Positions 62,178 to 64,000 of a stretch of 64,000 nucleotides of DNA are shown piece after piece. Within the stretch, counting starts at the first letter, position 1, and every line of letters begins with the position of its first letter. The translations under genes were made by a program, and so were the position numbers. The notes beneath the pieces were generated by a model. It worked only from the letters and a program-made list of their open reading frames with translations. It was not told the origin of the DNA and did no database searches. Source of the stretch: JANPIX01 sp031425195 (GTDB lineage Bacteria > Pseudomonadota > Alphaproteobacteria > Rhodobacterales > Rhodobacteraceae); assembly GCA_031425195.1 (NCBI GenBank), contig JANPIX010000008.1:62001-126000 (forward strand). The letters run 5' to 3'.

Positions 62178-62663
62178 TCACAGATCAACTGTGGCGACCT
62201 TGTCCTTGTAGTCTTTCTTGGGGTCGATCCCGAGCATCATCTTGATCCCGGCAAACAGGCTGTTCGCGTCGAACCAGATCTTTGCATCGTCGGGTTCAAA
62301 CCGAAGCAGCACAAGGTTCGGGTCGGTCTTGCCGCCTTCATACCACGCCGCGACATAGGGGTTCCAAAGCGCGTCAACCACGCCCGGGTCGGTATTTTCG
62401 ACCAAGGTGCCCTGAACCGACGCAAACAAGCTGTGCGATTTGGAGACGAAACTGAACTGCGCCGGTTGTTCGCCGCCAAGCGCCTGAACAAGGTGGGTGT
62501 CCTTTGAGGTGAAGAACCAGATCGGCCCATAATCACCATCGTCAAGCATCTGAGCCGTCATTGGCCGCAGATCCTGGCCCGCCTGATCCAGACCGAGCAT
62601 CACTGTCATGTCCGAGCGCAGCGCGCTCCAGAATGCGGTTCGTGCCTCTTCTTCCGTCTGCAT
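62178..62663 (-). CDS. Pyridoxamine 5'-phosphate oxidase-like general stress protein
   Basis: The 161-residue protein starts MQTEEEARTAFWSALRSDMT and has the split-barrel flavin-binding pattern: MTVMLGLDQAGQDLRPMTAQ, then GPIWFFTSKDTHLVQ. Members close to the general stress protein 26 family bind FMN, F420 or haem. AAAGG lies seven bases before the ATG. The gene is divergent from the metallopeptidase gene and ends in the shared terminator. Confidence 0.82.
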   Translation of the reverse strand: MQTEEEARTAFWSALRSDMTVMLGLDQAGQDLRPMTAQMLDDGDYGPIWFFTSKDTHLVQALGGEQPAQFSFVSKSHSLFASVQGTLVENTDPGVVDALWNPYVAAWYEGGKTDPNLVLLRFEPDDAKIWFDANSLFAGIKMMLGIDPKKDYKDKVATVDL

Positions 62664-62818
62664 GTGTTTACCTTTCACTAGTTGCCACCGGCAACGTTCA
62701 GACGGGGGGGCGGTTCCGGGGGTTGGGGGAAGGCCTATGCAATTCAGATGGATCGAATCGGAAGATCGCGATAAACTTCTGGTTGTATTGCAGATGAATT
62801 TGAAAAATGGGGGTTGGA

Positions 62819-64000
62819 ATGCGCGGATTTCTTGCCTGTCTTTGTGCTGCCGGGATGATCGCGGGATCGTCTGCTGCAGAAACCGTGCACGAATTGAAGA
62901 TCGGGACGTTTGCGGATGGAATCCTTTCATCAACGGCGGCAAAATCGACAGTGGATGCGATGAACGGGTTGGTTGCGAACAGTGGCCATGCCGAATGTGC
63001 CGGGGTCGGTTTCAAGATTGTGCTTGGCCCGCAGAAATACGGCCCGAACATTCCGAAGTCGGTGGGCAACGGAAACTTTCAACAATTTCGCGGATCTGGA
63101 TTTTCCATCAATCTGGTCAGTCAGGTTCAGGAATGCGGGGGGTTCGTTGTCGCGCGGGGTCAGTCTTTCGCGGGATGCACGGACAAGGGATCATTTCCGG
63201 TCACCGTGATCGCCAGTAGCCGACGGGACATGCGGCCGTTTCTCTGGCTGCATGAACTTGGCCATTCGCAGGGTCTTGCAGATCGCTGCGATGACCGGGA
63301 GGACGGCTGTCGTTCCAATATCGGCTGGGTCATGGCGGGCGTTCTTGACAAGCGGAACGTGAAGATCGGGTCAGACGAATGCCGGGCGCTGGATGGGGAA
63401 CAGAACTTTCCCATTCTGATCGAGGCTGACAATGCGCTGGAAAACTCGGTGGACGATATTCTGGAGCAGGATTGGAACCATGCGATGCCTGTTCTGAGCA
63501 TCCTTGACCTGACTGACGCGGACAAGGAACGGCTGCGCGCGGCGTTGATGTCCGATGATACATCCTTGTGGGCCAACGCGGTTCTCGCGCTTGGGCTGGT
63601 TGGAACGGAAGATGATGTGGAAACCATCACGGGCATCCTTGACGCGCCGATCCTGTCAACGGACCCTGAGGCAGAAGCGGGGGAGGTAGATTTTGGTGTG
63701 ATCGACGCCAAGCTGAACGTGCCCATAGCCCTTGGCTATATCGCCAACAGAACACAGTCGGGCGCGGTGATCGGCAGGCTGGAAGAACTGGTCGCGCCGA
63801 CGCGCAACGCTTCGTTGTTCGAAGGGTTCGCCGATCCCGATGCGACGGCGGAGTATTCGGCTGCGCTGGCGCGCAATGTGGCGGTTGGCTTGGCCCTGTC
63901 GGGGATCACCGAGGGCAGCAGTGCCAACCTGCAAACGCGGGCAATCTTTGACAGCAACTTTCGCGGCAGCAACCGGGAATCGAGCCTGAACATGGACGAG
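62819..64000 (+). CDS. Secreted zinc metallopeptidase with HExxHxxGxxD motif (cut by window end)
   Basis: An open frame without stop runs 394 codons from the ATG at 62819 to the last base, so the 3' end is missing. Residues 1-20 are a signal peptide (LACLCAAGMIAGSSAAE). Residues 145-155 read HELGHSQGLAD, an HExxHxxGxxD zinc site with Asp as third ligand, as in snapalysin-type metzincins, and Met172 in NIGWVMAG could be the Met-turn. Several cysteines (at 60, 106, 120, 157, 164) suggest disulfides. From about residue 225 on, helices such as KERLRAALMSDDTSLWANAV suggest HEAT-like repeats. The GGGG-TTGGA before the ATG gives a ribosome site. Confidence 0.75.
   Translation, partial: MRGFLACLCAAGMIAGSSAAETVHELKIGTFADGILSSTAAKSTVDAMNGLVANSGHAECAGVGFKIVLGPQKYGPNIPKSVGNGNFQQFRGSGFSINLVSQVQECGGFVVARGQSFAGCTDKGSFPVTVIASSRRDMRPFLWLHELGHSQGLADRCDDREDGCRSNIGWVMAGVLDKRNVKIGSDECRALDGEQNFPILIEADNALENSVDDILEQDWNHAMPVLSILDLTDADKERLRAALMSDDTSLWANAVLALGLVGTEDDVETITGILDAPILSTDPEAEAGEVDFGVIDAKLNVPIALGYIANRTQSGAVIGRLEELVAPTRNASLFEGFADPDATAEYSAALARNVAVGLALSGITEGSSANLQTRAIFDSNFRGSNRESSLNMDE

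Overview
The window is a GC-rich (roughly 60-65% by eye) chromosomal segment of an alphaproteobacterium, most likely a member of the Rhodobacteraceae (Roseobacter group). The evidence is the rpsA-ihfB-lapA-trpF gene order, an Irr-type Fur regulator beside fabA-fabB-fabI, an IolC kinase fused to a DUF2090 aldolase-like domain, many RTX repeats, and frequent ATGA/GTGA/TGATG start-stop overlaps. It looks like core chromosome. Obvious accessory material is limited to one AT-rich gene, two antitoxin loci (one with a toxin) and a pair of RTX exoproteins. I see no prophage, insertion sequence, CRISPR array or rRNA operon.

Layout. 1-4 kb: inositol catabolism (iolC and an RpiR-type regulator on the minus strand, iolG divergent), with GGAA-N6-TTCC-like operators. 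4-9 kb: a dienelactone hydrolase, a small secreted protein, a DUF1796 protein translationally coupled to an FAD amine-oxidase-like enzyme, and ychF. 8.6-16.3 kb: an OpgB-like phosphoglycerol transferase, trpA, a MarR/nitroreductase pair divergent from lldD around a 34-bp palindrome, an MFS transporter and a TrxR-like flavoenzyme. 16.4-19.3 kb: rplY, pth, a DUF2237 protein, and a membrane-anchored LuxR regulator behind a secreted acidic protein. 19.4-24.7 kb: trpB, an orphan antitoxin, a GNAT acetyltransferase, trpF, lapA, ihfB and rpsA. 24.9-29.7 kb: a small lipoprotein, a YefM/RelE toxin-antitoxin pair, a nitroreductase/HxlR divergon, an AT-rich membrane gene and lepA.

29.9-40.4 kb holds small secreted or copper proteins, a 2OG-Fe(II) hydroxylase, rpmB, a DUF3108 protein, hrpB, a fasciclin protein, a transglutaminase-like protein whose expected His is Ser, irr, fabA-fabB-fabI and tRNA-Gly(TCC). 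40.7-50.1 kb is an exoprotein block: a subtilase with P-domain and RTX repeats, then a 2356-residue protein with three pectate-lyase-like beta-helix modules, cadherin-like repeats and four RTX blocks. Both look like type I secretion substrates, but no transporter gene is present. 50.1-59.6 kb is dominated by nucleotide and nucleoside metabolism: a periplasmic 5'-nucleotidase, DUF952-pyrD, then cdd-deoA-deoB-add-upp with overlapping or nearly touching genes, and tdk. A protein resembling an M48 peptidase without its HExxH motif lies between upp and tdk. 59.8-64 kb: a small putative DNA-binding protein, a DEAD-box helicase, an entericidin lipoprotein, a stress-type flavin-binding protein and, cut by the window end, a secreted metallopeptidase with an HExxHxxGxxD motif.

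Several genes fit together. The 5'-nucleotidase would release nucleosides outside the cytoplasm that cdd, deoA, deoB, add, upp and tdk salvage inside. irr with the fab genes suggests a link between iron status and unsaturated fatty acid synthesis. The marR/lldD and hxlR/nitroreductase pairs are typical divergent regulatory units. Starts were chosen by Shine-Dalgarno spacing, overlap with the upstream gene and remembered family N-termini. Family assignments come from reading motifs, not from database searches.
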